From Acidimicrobiaceae bacterium (GTDB lineage: Bacteria > Actinomycetota > Acidimicrobiia > Acidimicrobiales > Acidimicrobiaceae): 6,744 nt of DNA. The DNA is taken from contig JABEUO010000246.1 in NCBI GenBank assembly GCA_013044415.1, positions 1 to 6,744 on the forward strand. The letters are read 5' to 3'. The translations under genes were made by a program, and so were the position numbers. A model generated the notes under the pieces. It worked only from the letters and a program-made list of their open reading frames with translations, was not told where the DNA came from and made no database searches. Below are positions 1 through 6,577 of this stretch, in pieces (the stretch's first letter is position 1; each line of letters begins with the position of its first letter).

Positions 1-1084
1 CTTCGTCGAAGTCAAAGGCGACTCGGTCTACGAAATACCCGTCGGCCCGATTCACGCCGGAATGATTGAACCTGGCCACTTTAGGTTCTCCGCGGTAGGC
101 GAATCGATCCTTAAAATGAAGGCTCGGCTCTGGTTTGTCCATAGGGGGGTAGAAAACCTTATGGAGAACAGATCCCTCAACGACGCGATAACCCTAGCTG
201 AAAAGGTATCTGGTGACACATCCGCCGGACACTCAGTAGCAATGGCCAAGGCGATCGAAAACGCCCTTGGGGTAGCGGTTGATCCAGAGATAGAAGAGCT
301 GCGTATCTGCCTCGTAGAACTCGAGGCGGCTTACAACCATATCAATGACGTAGGAGCGATCGCTAACGACGTTGGCCTGGGGATCATCAACGCGCACGCC
401 TTGAATATCAAAGAGTCACTATTGAGGATCAACAAGGAGTCAACGGGTAGCCGACTGCTGAGGGGAACTACCCGGGTGTCCGGAACGAGTTTCATCTCCT
501 TGCCCGACCCAGATAAGCTCGGAAAAATTGAGGCCGACTTTGATGAACTCGTAGAGATTCTCATGTCATCTTCCGTCGCGATGGATAGGTTCGTCGGAGC
601 GGGATACCTATCTAACCGGGACGCTTTGATGATGGGATGCACCGGTTATGTAGCCATGGCAAGTGGGATTAAAGATGACCTCCGAGACTTCCAGTATCCA
701 AGCTGGGCTAGACCCGTCCATGGGGTCGCACCTGATGGTGACGTGTTAGCGAGATTGAAGCTACGCATAGAGGGGGCCAAGCAGGCCCTTGAAATAGTCC
801 GTAATATCTCATCACGGCTCGCCGTAAAGCAGCGCACGCAGGGCAGCCTCGGGTCGCCTGAACCCCACGACGAGAAATTCGGCGTATCCGCACTACAGGG
901 TTGGCGGGGACGTATAGTCCACAGCGTAATCATCGAAGACAACATCGTCAAAAGGGCAAAAATTGTCGACCCGTCTTTCATGAACTGGCCGGCACTTGCG
1001 GTCGCACTGGAAGGCTCCATAGTCGCCGACTTTCCTCTCGTCAATAAGAGCTTCAACCTGAGCTATGCAGGAAATGATCTCTAG
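1..1084 (+). CDS. HycE/HyfG-like hydrogenase large subunit homologue without Ni ligands (5' truncated by window)
   Basis: The reading frame is open from base 2, so the ATG at 62 is internal and the true start lies before the window. The visible 360 residues carry landmarks of the NuoD / group 4 [NiFe]-hydrogenase large subunit family: 'VGPIHAGMIEPGHFRF' (bases 41-88), 'FVHRGVENLME' (about 134-166) and 'AAYNHINDVGAIANDVG' (about 329-379). The C-terminal end is 'DFPLVNKSFNLSYAGNDL'. True hydrogenases have a CxxC pair near each end. Here the first is Ser-Gly-Asp-Thr (209-220) and the second Ser-Tyr-Ala-Gly (1061-1072), so a Ni-Fe site cannot form. The protein probably belongs to a membrane-bound complex I-like assembly, as does mycobacterial 'HycE', with redox partner and activity unknown. 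The missing part should include a NuoC-like N-terminal domain. The absence of a following subunit gene suggests it ends its operon. Family is confident, reaction is not. Confidence 0.88.
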   Translation, partial: FVEVKGDSVYEIPVGPIHAGMIEPGHFRFSAVGESILKMKARLWFVHRGVENLMENRSLNDAITLAEKVSGDTSAGHSVAMAKAIENALGVAVDPEIEELRICLVELEAAYNHINDVGAIANDVGLGIINAHALNIKESLLRINKESTGSRLLRGTTRVSGTSFISLPDPDKLGKIEADFDELVEILMSSSVAMDRFVGAGYLSNRDALMMGCTGYVAMASGIKDDLRDFQYPSWARPVHGVAPDGDVLARLKLRIEGAKQALEIVRNISSRLAVKQRTQGSLGSPEPHDEKFGVSALQGWRGRIVHSVIIEDNIVKRAKIVDPSFMNWPALAVALEGSIVADFPLVNKSFNLSYAGNDL

Positions 1085-1125
1085 CGATCAGCAAGGATTC
1101 AAGCGACCACTCGATTTCAAGTCTG

Positions 1126-1151
1126 CCCATCCCCTTCAAGCATGGGTTCTT
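1126..1151 (+). terminator. Possible weak terminator after the HycE-like gene
   Basis: CCCAT (1126-1130) pairs with ATGGG (1142-1146) across an 11-nt loop, with one possible extra G-U pair outside, and is followed by TTCTTT. It lies about 40 nt after the stop codon, where the operon should end. The stem is short and the T-run interrupted, so this is tentative. Confidence 0.3.
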
Positions 1152-1298
1152 TCGCAGCTTAGGACGGAAATGCATTTGAAGTAAGGGTGGCCTCCTCCCG
1201 GGCGGTAGTTATTCTGCTCGTAACATTTGCGTCGAATGCCCGAAACAGAAGCTATTTAGCCTCGATTGCACCGAGGGTGTAAATCATCCGAGGATCGT

Positions 1299-1306
1299 AA
1301 AGGAGG
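1299..1306 (+). promoter_or_regulatory. Shine-Dalgarno site that fixes the TTG start of amt
   Basis: AAAGGAGG ends 5 nt before the TTG at 1312. No ATG or GTG lies in frame close by upstream. The next in-frame ATG (Met26) falls inside the first membrane helix, so TTG is the best start. A small hairpin, CCTCG (1260-1264) with CGAGG (1272-1276), precedes it. A second CGAGG at 1289-1293 offers an alternative partner nearer the SD. Confidence 0.75.
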
Positions 1307-1311
1307 CAACA

Positions 1312-2739
1312 TTGGTACCGTATCCGTCCTGGCTTCACGCTGGCGATAACGCGTGGCAGTTGACGGCGGCGACCCTAGTTGGACTGATGAGCGTCCCCGG
1401 GCTGGCGGTGCTCTACGGAGGAATCGTCCAGAAGAAATGGGCTGTCAACACTATGTTGATGGCCTTCTCTGCGTTCAGTTCGGTCCTAATTGTGTGGGTC
1501 CTGTGGGCGTTCAACATGGGATTTGGAACACCGATTCACTTGGGACCGGGAATTCTAGGTGGCCTGGTCGGCTCACCTCACTCAGTACTAGGGCACGTGG
1601 GAGAACAGTCGCAAGCCAACATTCCACTTTTAAGCGGAATTGGGCTGATGCCAAAGTTTCGTTTCCCGCAGTCGTCGCTCGTCTACTTTCAATTCGTATT
1701 TGCCGGCATAACTCCGCTATTATTCCTTGGATCCGTCCTTGGAAGGATGAATTTCAGGGCCTGGTTGGTCTTCGTTCCACTATGGACAACCTTCGTCTAT
1801 TCGGTGAACGCCATGCTCGTCTGGGGTGGTGGCTATTGGGCCGCTAAAGGTGCGGTCGACTACTCAGGTGGGTACGTCATCCACCTAGCAGCGGGTGTCT
1901 CCGGCTTCGTTGCCGCGGCGGTGGTAGGACCTCGCCTGAAACGAGACCGAGAAAATATGGCGCCGAACAACCTGCTCTTAGTTGCGGTCGGAGCGGGAAT
2001 TCTTTGGATGGGTTGGAACGGCTTCAATGGTGGTGACCCCTACTTCGCCAGCGCCGACGCTTCGGCGGCTGTACTCAATACCAACCTGGCAACGGCTGCC
2101 TCCCTGCTGACTTGGCTATTCATGGACATGAGCATGCACACAAAGAAGCCGACATTCCTAGGGGCGGTCAACGGAATGATCGTCGGCCTAGTAACCATTA
2201 CACCAGCGGCTGGATATGTAAATGGTTGGGGAGCCCTTATTATGGGAATCGTCGCATCCTTCGTGGTGTGGTTCTCCTTCAATAAGCTTTCGAGCAAGTG
2301 GATCTTCGCAAAGGTCGACGATGCCTTAGGGGTTGTCCACACCCACGGATTAGCCGGTCTGATGGGTGGTCTGATGGTTGGACTATTCGCCGATCCGAAG
2401 ATGATCGTCTACTTAGGTCTCGGAAAGACCTCAAACGTATCGGTAGCCGGCCTCTTCTACGGCCACCCCTGGCAGGTGATGATCCAGCTCTTTGCGGCAT
2501 TGACGATCATCGTCTGGGACGCCACGGTGACTTTCCTGTTGCTCAAGCTGATCGGTTTGGTGATCCCACTTCGGATGCCCGACGACGTCCTGGAAATCGG
2601 GGACCTCGAGATACATTCAGAACAACTGGAGCCTTCGGAGTCCGCTAGGAGGATCTTCACCTACGCCGAAAACGCAGGGGATCGCGAACCTCCGCAAAGG
2701 AACATTGATCCAGGGGTAAAACGGGTGCCACTGGAATAG
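1312..2739 (+). CDS. amt: Ammonium transporter (Amt/MEP/Rh family)
   Basis: This is an inner-membrane channel that brings in ammonium and works as a trimer gated by GlnK. At 475 residues and about 11 predicted membrane helices it is full length, with no evident signal peptide. The N-terminal block 'LMSVPGLAVLYGG' and the signature 'DYSGGYVIHLAAG' are diagnostic. By spacing against E. coli AmtB, Asp183 matches D160, Trp171 W148, Phe130 and Phe238 the F107/F215 gate, and His191 and His345 the pore twin histidines. The S219 position of the outer ammonium site is Asp242 ('GFNGGD'). The cytoplasmic tail (about 419-475) keeps 'LR' and a Glu-rich stretch but has only a loose form of the usual GLD/HGE gating motif ('GDLEIHSEQ'). 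It starts with TTG behind a strong SD and is followed by a strong terminator, so it is probably monocistronic. Its regulators glnK and glnD are on the opposite strand and converge on it. Confidence 0.96.
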   Translation: MVPYPSWLHAGDNAWQLTAATLVGLMSVPGLAVLYGGIVQKKWAVNTMLMAFSAFSSVLIVWVLWAFNMGFGTPIHLGPGILGGLVGSPHSVLGHVGEQSQANIPLLSGIGLMPKFRFPQSSLVYFQFVFAGITPLLFLGSVLGRMNFRAWLVFVPLWTTFVYSVNAMLVWGGGYWAAKGAVDYSGGYVIHLAAGVSGFVAAAVVGPRLKRDRENMAPNNLLLVAVGAGILWMGWNGFNGGDPYFASADASAAVLNTNLATAASLLTWLFMDMSMHTKKPTFLGAVNGMIVGLVTITPAAGYVNGWGALIMGIVASFVVWFSFNKLSSKWIFAKVDDALGVVHTHGLAGLMGGLMVGLFADPKMIVYLGLGKTSNVSVAGLFYGHPWQVMIQLFAALTIIVWDATVTFLLLKLIGLVIPLRMPDDVLEIGDLEIHSEQLEPSESARRIFTYAENAGDREPPQRNIDPGVKRVPLE

Positions 2740-2762
2740 TTCTTCCCCTACAAGCACCATAC

Positions 2763-2821
2763 GAGGTGCCCTCTCCTTGAAGCCGTTGTGGCCGGCTGAC
2801 AGTGAGAGGGCACCTCTTTTT
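2763..2821 (+). terminator. Strong rho-independent terminator of amt
   Basis: GAGGTGCCCTCTC (2763-2775) and GAGAGGGCACCTC (2804-2816) form a perfect 13-bp stem, followed directly by five T (2817-2821). The 28-nt loop holds its own 5-bp hairpin, AGCCG (2781-2785) with CGGCT (2793-2797), so the RNA would be a stacked double hairpin. It starts 24 nt after the amt stop. No matching A-run lies on the left side, so it should act only on plus-strand transcripts. Confidence 0.92.
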
Positions 2822-3373
2822 GACTAACCCCGAATGCATTTGGGAAATGCTCAAAAGAATAGGCCGTCATAGCATTTAACTAATTTCATACACTCCATCA
2901 AGCGACGAACAAGCGACATGGATCAATTCCAAAGCAAATGCCTGATGCAACTACCGAATGGCTGAACTTAGCCCGCCTCGATTTCCCGGAGCATTCGGCC
3001 TTGGCGAGCGTAAGAACCTAAAACATATAGGCATAGCTCAGCCAGCTCCGAAGAAAAGCTCTGCAGCTGGAATCGTCAATTTGAACCAAACCCGCCACTA
3101 ATCTCACCTATAGTTGGCCAAAACAAAAGGCGTTAGCTGGTCAGCAATATCAGTACGAGGTGCAAAAGCCGCCACGAGAACAGTCGGGAAGTTGACAAAT
3201 CTAACAAGAGGATCAGTTGACATTAGCTACAACTTCCTAGGCCTCTAGCTCGGCGGCCGTTCGCCCACCCTAAGTAATCGCAGAGTTGCACTTCGAATTG
3301 TCGCTTTCAACCTAAGCGAATCCAATCCTTCGGGCGAGGTGAGATCCGGCGACATCGGGATCCACTCACAGGA
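2822..3373. other. Non-coding spacer between converging amt and glnD
   Basis: I see no credible gene in these 552 nt on either strand. They contain a perfect short hairpin GCATTT-GGG-AAATGC (2836-2850), a 6-bp inverted repeat CCAGCT/AGCTGG (3042-3047 and 3065-3070), and the 8-bp direct repeat AGTTGACA (3190-3197 and 3215-3222). No convincing minus-strand terminator for glnD is visible. The best site, an A-rich stretch at 3121-3129 beside a 3-bp stem, is too weak to call. The length is large for a spacer between two gene ends, so a lost gene or an unannotated small RNA is possible. Confidence 0.6.
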
Positions 3374-5674
3374 CTATCCGGCGCTATTAGAAACGACCTC
3401 CATGAGGCTTGCACGCAAAGAGGAGATGGCCTCATCATCCGCGATGGGATTACCCTGTCCATCGACTAGATAAAAGGTGTCTATCACATCATCTCCGAGG
3501 GTAAGCACCTTTGCCTTGGTAATGCTAAGACCAGATACCGCTATCACTCTGGTCAGCTCGTGGAGAAGGCCAATTCGATCCGGACCCCAGACCTCGACAA
3601 CAGTGGCGGTCGCAGATGCACCTTGATCTATAAGTACCTTCGGATCGAGCTGTAACCCCTCGGCGGTAAGCTGTCGCTTTCGGTAGTGCTTCCGTTTCTC
3701 TAGCAGCTTCTTCTCAACGTCCTCCGGCTTTGCGAGGGCCTTTGGCAGTTCCTTTTTAAACTTCTCCCAGTTGAATTCGCTTTCCCATTCGCTCATAGTC
3801 TGAAAGACTTCAATCGCCACATCACGATGGGTAAACACCTCAGCGCCAACGACGGAAAACCCGACCAGCGCTAGTGCTCCGGTCACGGCAGAAAATAGTC
3901 CCGGCCTGTCCGGTGCGGCGACAAAAAGGCCGTCGGGATGGACGCTAACTGCGCAATCACTGCCACACGACTCAGCCAACTCGTCGAGCAAATCAACGTT
4001 GTACTTGCCATTAGACAATTTCGGCTCCGCGCCGAGAATCTTCGACTTTACCCCACTAACCAGGTCGGAAATGAGTAGCTTTTTCCAGTGGCTCCAAGCC
4101 GCAGAACCCGTAGCCAGGGAGTCAGCCTCGGTAAGCTTTTCCAAGAGTTCCAAGGTCTCGAGGTCGCCCAAGGCGTCGGCAACCTTTTCAACGGTCATCG
4201 GGTCGGAAACGTCCCTCTTCATTGCCATGTCCGCCAGGAGGAGGTGATGTTCTATTAGCTTTTTGATAATCACCGTGTCCTGGGAATTTAGCCCTATCCG
4301 CACGGCGATGGAATCCATCAACTCTACACCGGCCTCGGTATGATCCCTATTTGCAACACCCTTTCCAATGTCGTGGAAAAGGGCACCTAGCAACAGAAGG
4401 TCCGGCCTGTGAACCTCACGCCTGTAAAGGGCGGCGTTAGCTGCGGCTTCAAGCAGGTGTCTGTCGACGGTAAAGCGGTGGTAGGCGTTTCGCTGCGGCT
4501 TCGATCTCACCAAATCCCACTCCGGCAGGAGCGCAGTGAATAGCCTTACGAACTCCAAAGACTCGATGGCGAAGATGGCAGACCTTGCGGTTCCCAGAAG
4601 CGAGACCAACTGGCTCAGCGCCCCTGCGGGCCATCTACCCCCGTCGTAGTCGAGCGATGCCCTAATTCCGATCAGAGATGGTATCTGAATCGGCAACTGG
4701 CCATGGGCGGATACCGATGCTATCTCCAACACCTGGACCACCCCCAGCCCTACATTCTCGGGAAGTTCTATCTCCAATTCACCTTGGACAGATCGGAACT
4801 TCACCGACGGGTTGGTCTTGAGGGATCCGGAGATGGCCTTGGAGTTGCTTGTCGAATCAAACCTAGCGAGCCTATTTACCGCATAGGAAATCGCTCTGGC
4901 CGCTTCAGAAATCTTGCCCATCAACTCGTCAGCGTCGGCCATGCCAACTAACGATGCGACCTGGTCCTGTTCCTGGAGGAGTAAGCGATCTTCGCCCTTT
5001 CTACTTCGACGGTGAAGCTCAACCCGAGCCGCCAGCAACAGGTCATGGCCTTCGAGAAGGTGCCTATCAACTTCACTCGAAAAGGGCCTCTTTGCCTTCA
5101 TCAAAGCCGAATAGATCGCGAAATCCCTCAATCCGCCCCGTGCCTCTTTTAGGTCGGGCTCTAGAAGGAAGGCTAAATCTCCCGAAGAGTCGTAGCGTGA
5201 CCGCATCGAATTTGCAATTTCCCTAAGGAATTTAACGTGGTCACGCTGCCAAAGGCCCATGGTCCTGGAAGCCAGCTCGTTCGCGAGCTCCTGGTCTCCA
5301 CAGATAAAACGGAGATCGACCAGACCGAGCATTGCCCTGATGTCACCCTTGGCAACTTCAAGTGCATCTTTAATTGATTTGACGCTGTGGTCGAGCCCAA
5401 AACCGGAATCCCATATCGGATACCAAAGCTCCGACGAAACTTCGTCCACGCTCCTTAGTCCACGATGGACACACATCAGGTCTAAGTCCGAATAGGGGCA
5501 CAACTCTCGGCGGCCGTGTGATCCTAGGGCGACCAAAGCGATCCTGGATCTCTTTGGGAATATACCTCTCAGCCAGGTGTCTGCGACGTCGCTAAAGGCT
5601 CTAGTCCACTGTCGCCCAACTAGGTCAGAGCGAGAAAGCAGACGGTCGCGCTCCTCGGCTAGCGAAAGCGCCAT
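3374..5674 (-). CDS. glnD: PII nucleotidyltransferase / deadenylylating or deuridylylating enzyme GlnD
   Basis: GlnD is the cytoplasmic glutamine sensor that adds a nucleotide to PII Tyr51 when nitrogen is short and removes it when glutamine is plentiful. Domains in the 766 residues: a nucleotidyltransferase domain with 'GSHGRREL' and the metal-binding Asp63-x-Asp65; the GlnD linker motif 'EPDLKEARGGLRD' (about 172-184); an HD phosphohydrolase domain with His406, His434-Asp435 ('LFHDIGKG') and Asp518; and two ACT domains (about 577-630 and 692-760), each with the 'DRxGL' turn. Both activities therefore look intact. It is shorter than E. coli GlnD (890), mainly at the N terminus. The ATG is certain: an in-frame TGA lies eight codons upstream (5698-5696) with no other start between, and GGGAGAGG (5692-5685) is the SD. 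It follows glnK by 89 nt, probably co-transcribed. In Streptomyces and Corynebacterium GlnD adenylylates rather than uridylylates. Sequence alone cannot decide that here. Confidence 0.95.
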   Translation of the reverse strand: MALSLAEERDRLLSRSDLVGRQWTRAFSDVADTWLRGIFPKRSRIALVALGSHGRRELCPYSDLDLMCVHRGLRSVDEVSSELWYPIWDSGFGLDHSVKSIKDALEVAKGDIRAMLGLVDLRFICGDQELANELASRTMGLWQRDHVKFLREIANSMRSRYDSSGDLAFLLEPDLKEARGGLRDFAIYSALMKAKRPFSSEVDRHLLEGHDLLLAARVELHRRSRKGEDRLLLQEQDQVASLVGMADADELMGKISEAARAISYAVNRLARFDSTSNSKAISGSLKTNPSVKFRSVQGELEIELPENVGLGVVQVLEIASVSAHGQLPIQIPSLIGIRASLDYDGGRWPAGALSQLVSLLGTARSAIFAIESLEFVRLFTALLPEWDLVRSKPQRNAYHRFTVDRHLLEAAANAALYRREVHRPDLLLLGALFHDIGKGVANRDHTEAGVELMDSIAVRIGLNSQDTVIIKKLIEHHLLLADMAMKRDVSDPMTVEKVADALGDLETLELLEKLTEADSLATGSAAWSHWKKLLISDLVSGVKSKILGAEPKLSNGKYNVDLLDELAESCGSDCAVSVHPDGLFVAAPDRPGLFSAVTGALALVGFSVVGAEVFTHRDVAIEVFQTMSEWESEFNWEKFKKELPKALAKPEDVEKKLLEKRKHYRKRQLTAEGLQLDPKVLIDQGASATATVVEVWGPDRIGLLHELTRVIAVSGLSITKAKVLTLGDDVIDTFYLVDGQGNPIADDEAISSLRASLMEVVSNSAG

Positions 5675-5763
5675 GACGGTATTTCCTCTCCCAGCTCAGC
5701 TATTCCTACCCAAAAGCCCGGTGGAAAAATGGCCTCTGGAGTTTTCATGGTCAGTTGATCCAA

Positions 5764-6102
5764 CTAGAGGGCGTCGGTGCCTCTTTCACCGGTTCGGACC
5801 CTAACTAGCTCTTCTACCGAGTGCACCCACACCTTACCGTCACCGATTTTCCCGGTACGGGAGATATCCACGATAGAATCGACCACCCGATCCACTTCGT
5901 CATCGTCGACGACTACCTCGATCTTCACCTTTGGCACAAAGTTAACTTGATACTCCGCACCCCTATAGACTTCGGTGTGACCTGATTGGCGACCAAATCC
6001 CTGGACCTCCGTGACGGTCATTCCGTTGACATCCAGCTTCGCCAGTCCCTCCCTGACGTCGTCAAGCTTGAATGGCTTGATTACGGCTACCACTACTTTC
6101 AT
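5764..6102 (-). CDS. glnK: Nitrogen regulatory protein PII (GlnK type)
   Basis: This is a cytoplasmic trimeric signal protein that binds ATP/ADP and 2-oxoglutarate, gates the Amt channel with its T-loop and is modified by GlnD. At 112 residues it has exactly the usual PII length. The T-loop carries the signature 'YRGAEY' (46-51) with the modification site Tyr51. The second signature 'TGKIGDGKVWV' (83-93) and 'GFGRQSG' (35-41) form the nucleotide pocket, with Lys58, Lys90, Arg101 and Arg103 in the expected places. Asn54, where GlnB usually has Asp, favours the GlnK type, as does the nearby amt. The start is ATG with GGAGG (6115-6111) 8 nt upstream. It is the first gene of a glnK-glnD unit. The 558 nt upstream, shared with a divergent gene, hold many candidate control elements. 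No residue looks anomalous. Confidence 0.97.
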   Translation of the reverse strand: MKVVVAVIKPFKLDDVREGLAKLDVNGMTVTEVQGFGRQSGHTEVYRGAEYQVNFVPKVKIEVVVDDDEVDRVVDSIVDISRTGKIGDGKVWVHSVEELVRVRTGERGTDAL

Positions 6103-6124
6103 TACTCCAACCTCCAGTTAGCGT

Positions 6125-6140
6125 CTGAACCCGTGTTCAG
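6125..6140. promoter_or_regulatory. Inverted repeat CTGAAC-N4-GTTCAG just upstream of the glnK SD
   Basis: This perfect 6-bp dyad with a 4-bp centre lies 22 nt upstream of the glnK ATG and about 9 nt before its SD. The core GAAC-N4-GTTC equals the core of the Gram-positive LexA (SOS) box, although the flanks differ from the mycobacterial form. In RNA it would make a 6-bp, 4-nt-loop hairpin in the glnK leader. It could be an operator, an RNA element, or chance. Confidence 0.35.
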
Positions 6141-6243
6141 TTCTGCCCATTAAAACTTCAAAATCAGAAGAGGCTAGCAGCACTACGAGGGCATCAACTG
6201 AAACTGTATTACGGTCGATGGCCGAATGAACCCAGATCCCCTA

Positions 6244-6282
6244 GCGGATTCACTACAGTGCGGATTCACTACAGTGCGGATT
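6244..6282. repeat. Tandem repeat, 16-bp unit, 2.4 copies, with internal palindrome
   Basis: The unit GCGGATTCACTACAGT occurs at 6244-6259 and 6260-6275 without mismatch, followed by a partial GCGGATT (6276-6282). Each full period carries the dyad CACT-AC-AGTG (6251-6260 and 6267-6276), and half of it (CACTAC) recurs at 6181-6186. It is about 140-180 bp upstream of the glnK start. The repeat is plain to see. A role as paired operators is inferred. Confidence 0.9.
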
Positions 6283-6325
6283 GAACACCTCGGTAAAGCT
6301 AACCGTTTTACAACTGACACCTTTA

Positions 6326-6356
6326 GCAAAAAGACAGCGGTTCTCTCCGCTGCCTC
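6326..6356 (-). terminator. Rho-independent terminator-like hairpin on the minus strand
   Basis: On the minus strand CAGCGG (6352-6347) pairs with CCGCTG (6340-6335) across a 6-nt AGAGAA loop, followed by TCTTTTTG. The stem can extend by about four pairs, including two G-U. On the plus strand no T-run follows, so the orientation is clear. No minus-strand gene lies before it in the window: upstream is the start of a plus-strand gene. It may end a short RNA or act as an attenuator in a long glnK leader. Confidence 0.55.
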
Positions 6357-6412
6357 GCCTCATGATAAGGACAGGTGCGACTCCTTCCGCATTCGGGCAC
6401 TTTGCCCAACTT

Positions 6413-6427
6413 TTGACTTGTGGTCAA
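6413..6427. promoter_or_regulatory. Inverted repeat TTGAC-N5-GTCAA
   Basis: A perfect 5-bp dyad with a 5-bp centre lies midway between the divergent genes. Its shape resembles binding sites of dimeric regulators. No regulator can be assigned, and a dyad this short can occur by chance. Confidence 0.2.
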
Positions 6428-6450
6428 CCTAGATTACGCCCGTTTCCGCA

Positions 6451-6480
6451 TTGATACAGAAAGATTACACGGACGTTAAT
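6451..6480 (+). promoter_or_regulatory. Weak sigma70-like promoter candidate, readable on both strands
   Basis: On the plus strand TTGATA (6451-6456) and GTTAAT (6475-6480) are 18 nt apart and would start RNA near 6487 toward the gene at 6661. On the minus strand nearly the same boxes read TTAACG (6479-6474), 17 nt, TATCAA (6456-6451), which would start RNA near 6444 toward the hairpin at 6352-6335. Matches to consensus are partial (5/6 and 4/6; 4/6 and 4/6). Confidence 0.22.
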
Positions 6481-6511
6481 CAATAGCTCTGAAATCAATA
6501 GCTCTGAAATC
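6478..6511. repeat. Tandem repeat, 15-bp unit, 2.3 copies
   Basis: CAATAGCTCTGAAAT occurs perfectly at 6481-6495 and 6496-6510, and the periodicity extends from 6478 to 6511. It overlaps the candidate -10 and start region of the plus-strand promoter. Like the repeat at 6244 it looks like a recent local duplication, since the copies are identical. Confidence 0.9.
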
Positions 6512-6577
6512 CTCGCTTCAAAGGATCACAAGTTAGACCTCGACTGAGTCGTCGTGGACTACTCGGCGAAAGGTGCT

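Noticed and set aside
646..1056. Minus-strand open frame of 136 codons inside the HycE-like gene
   Set aside because: It is fully covered by a strongly conserved gene on the other strand and its translation is low-complexity, as expected of a shadow frame.
1219..1245. GlnR-like words GTAAC (1219-1223) and GAAAC about 22 nt apart upstream of amt
   Set aside because: The GlnR pattern needs GAAAC six bases after GTnAC, but that position holds GTCGA. The two words fit only at double spacing, so I do not call a GlnR box.
3029..3070. tRNA-like stretch 'GCATAGCTCAGCCAGC'
   Set aside because: It resembles a D-arm, but no anticodon arm, TTCGA loop or acceptor stem follows at the right distance.
3190..3222. 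Two TTGACA -35-like boxes in the amt-glnD spacer
   Set aside because: Neither has a -10-like hexamer 16-18 nt downstream, and a plus-strand RNA would only run antisense into glnD.
5659..5748. Short minus-strand frame between glnK and glnD (ATG at 5748, 29 codons, overlapping the glnD start)
   Set aside because: It has no Shine-Dalgarno sequence and no recognisable protein character. It is most likely chance.
6226..6432. 68-codon plus-strand open frame upstream of the 6661 gene
   Set aside because: It lies across the 16-bp tandem repeat and the minus-strand hairpin, lacks an SD and gives no protein-like pattern.
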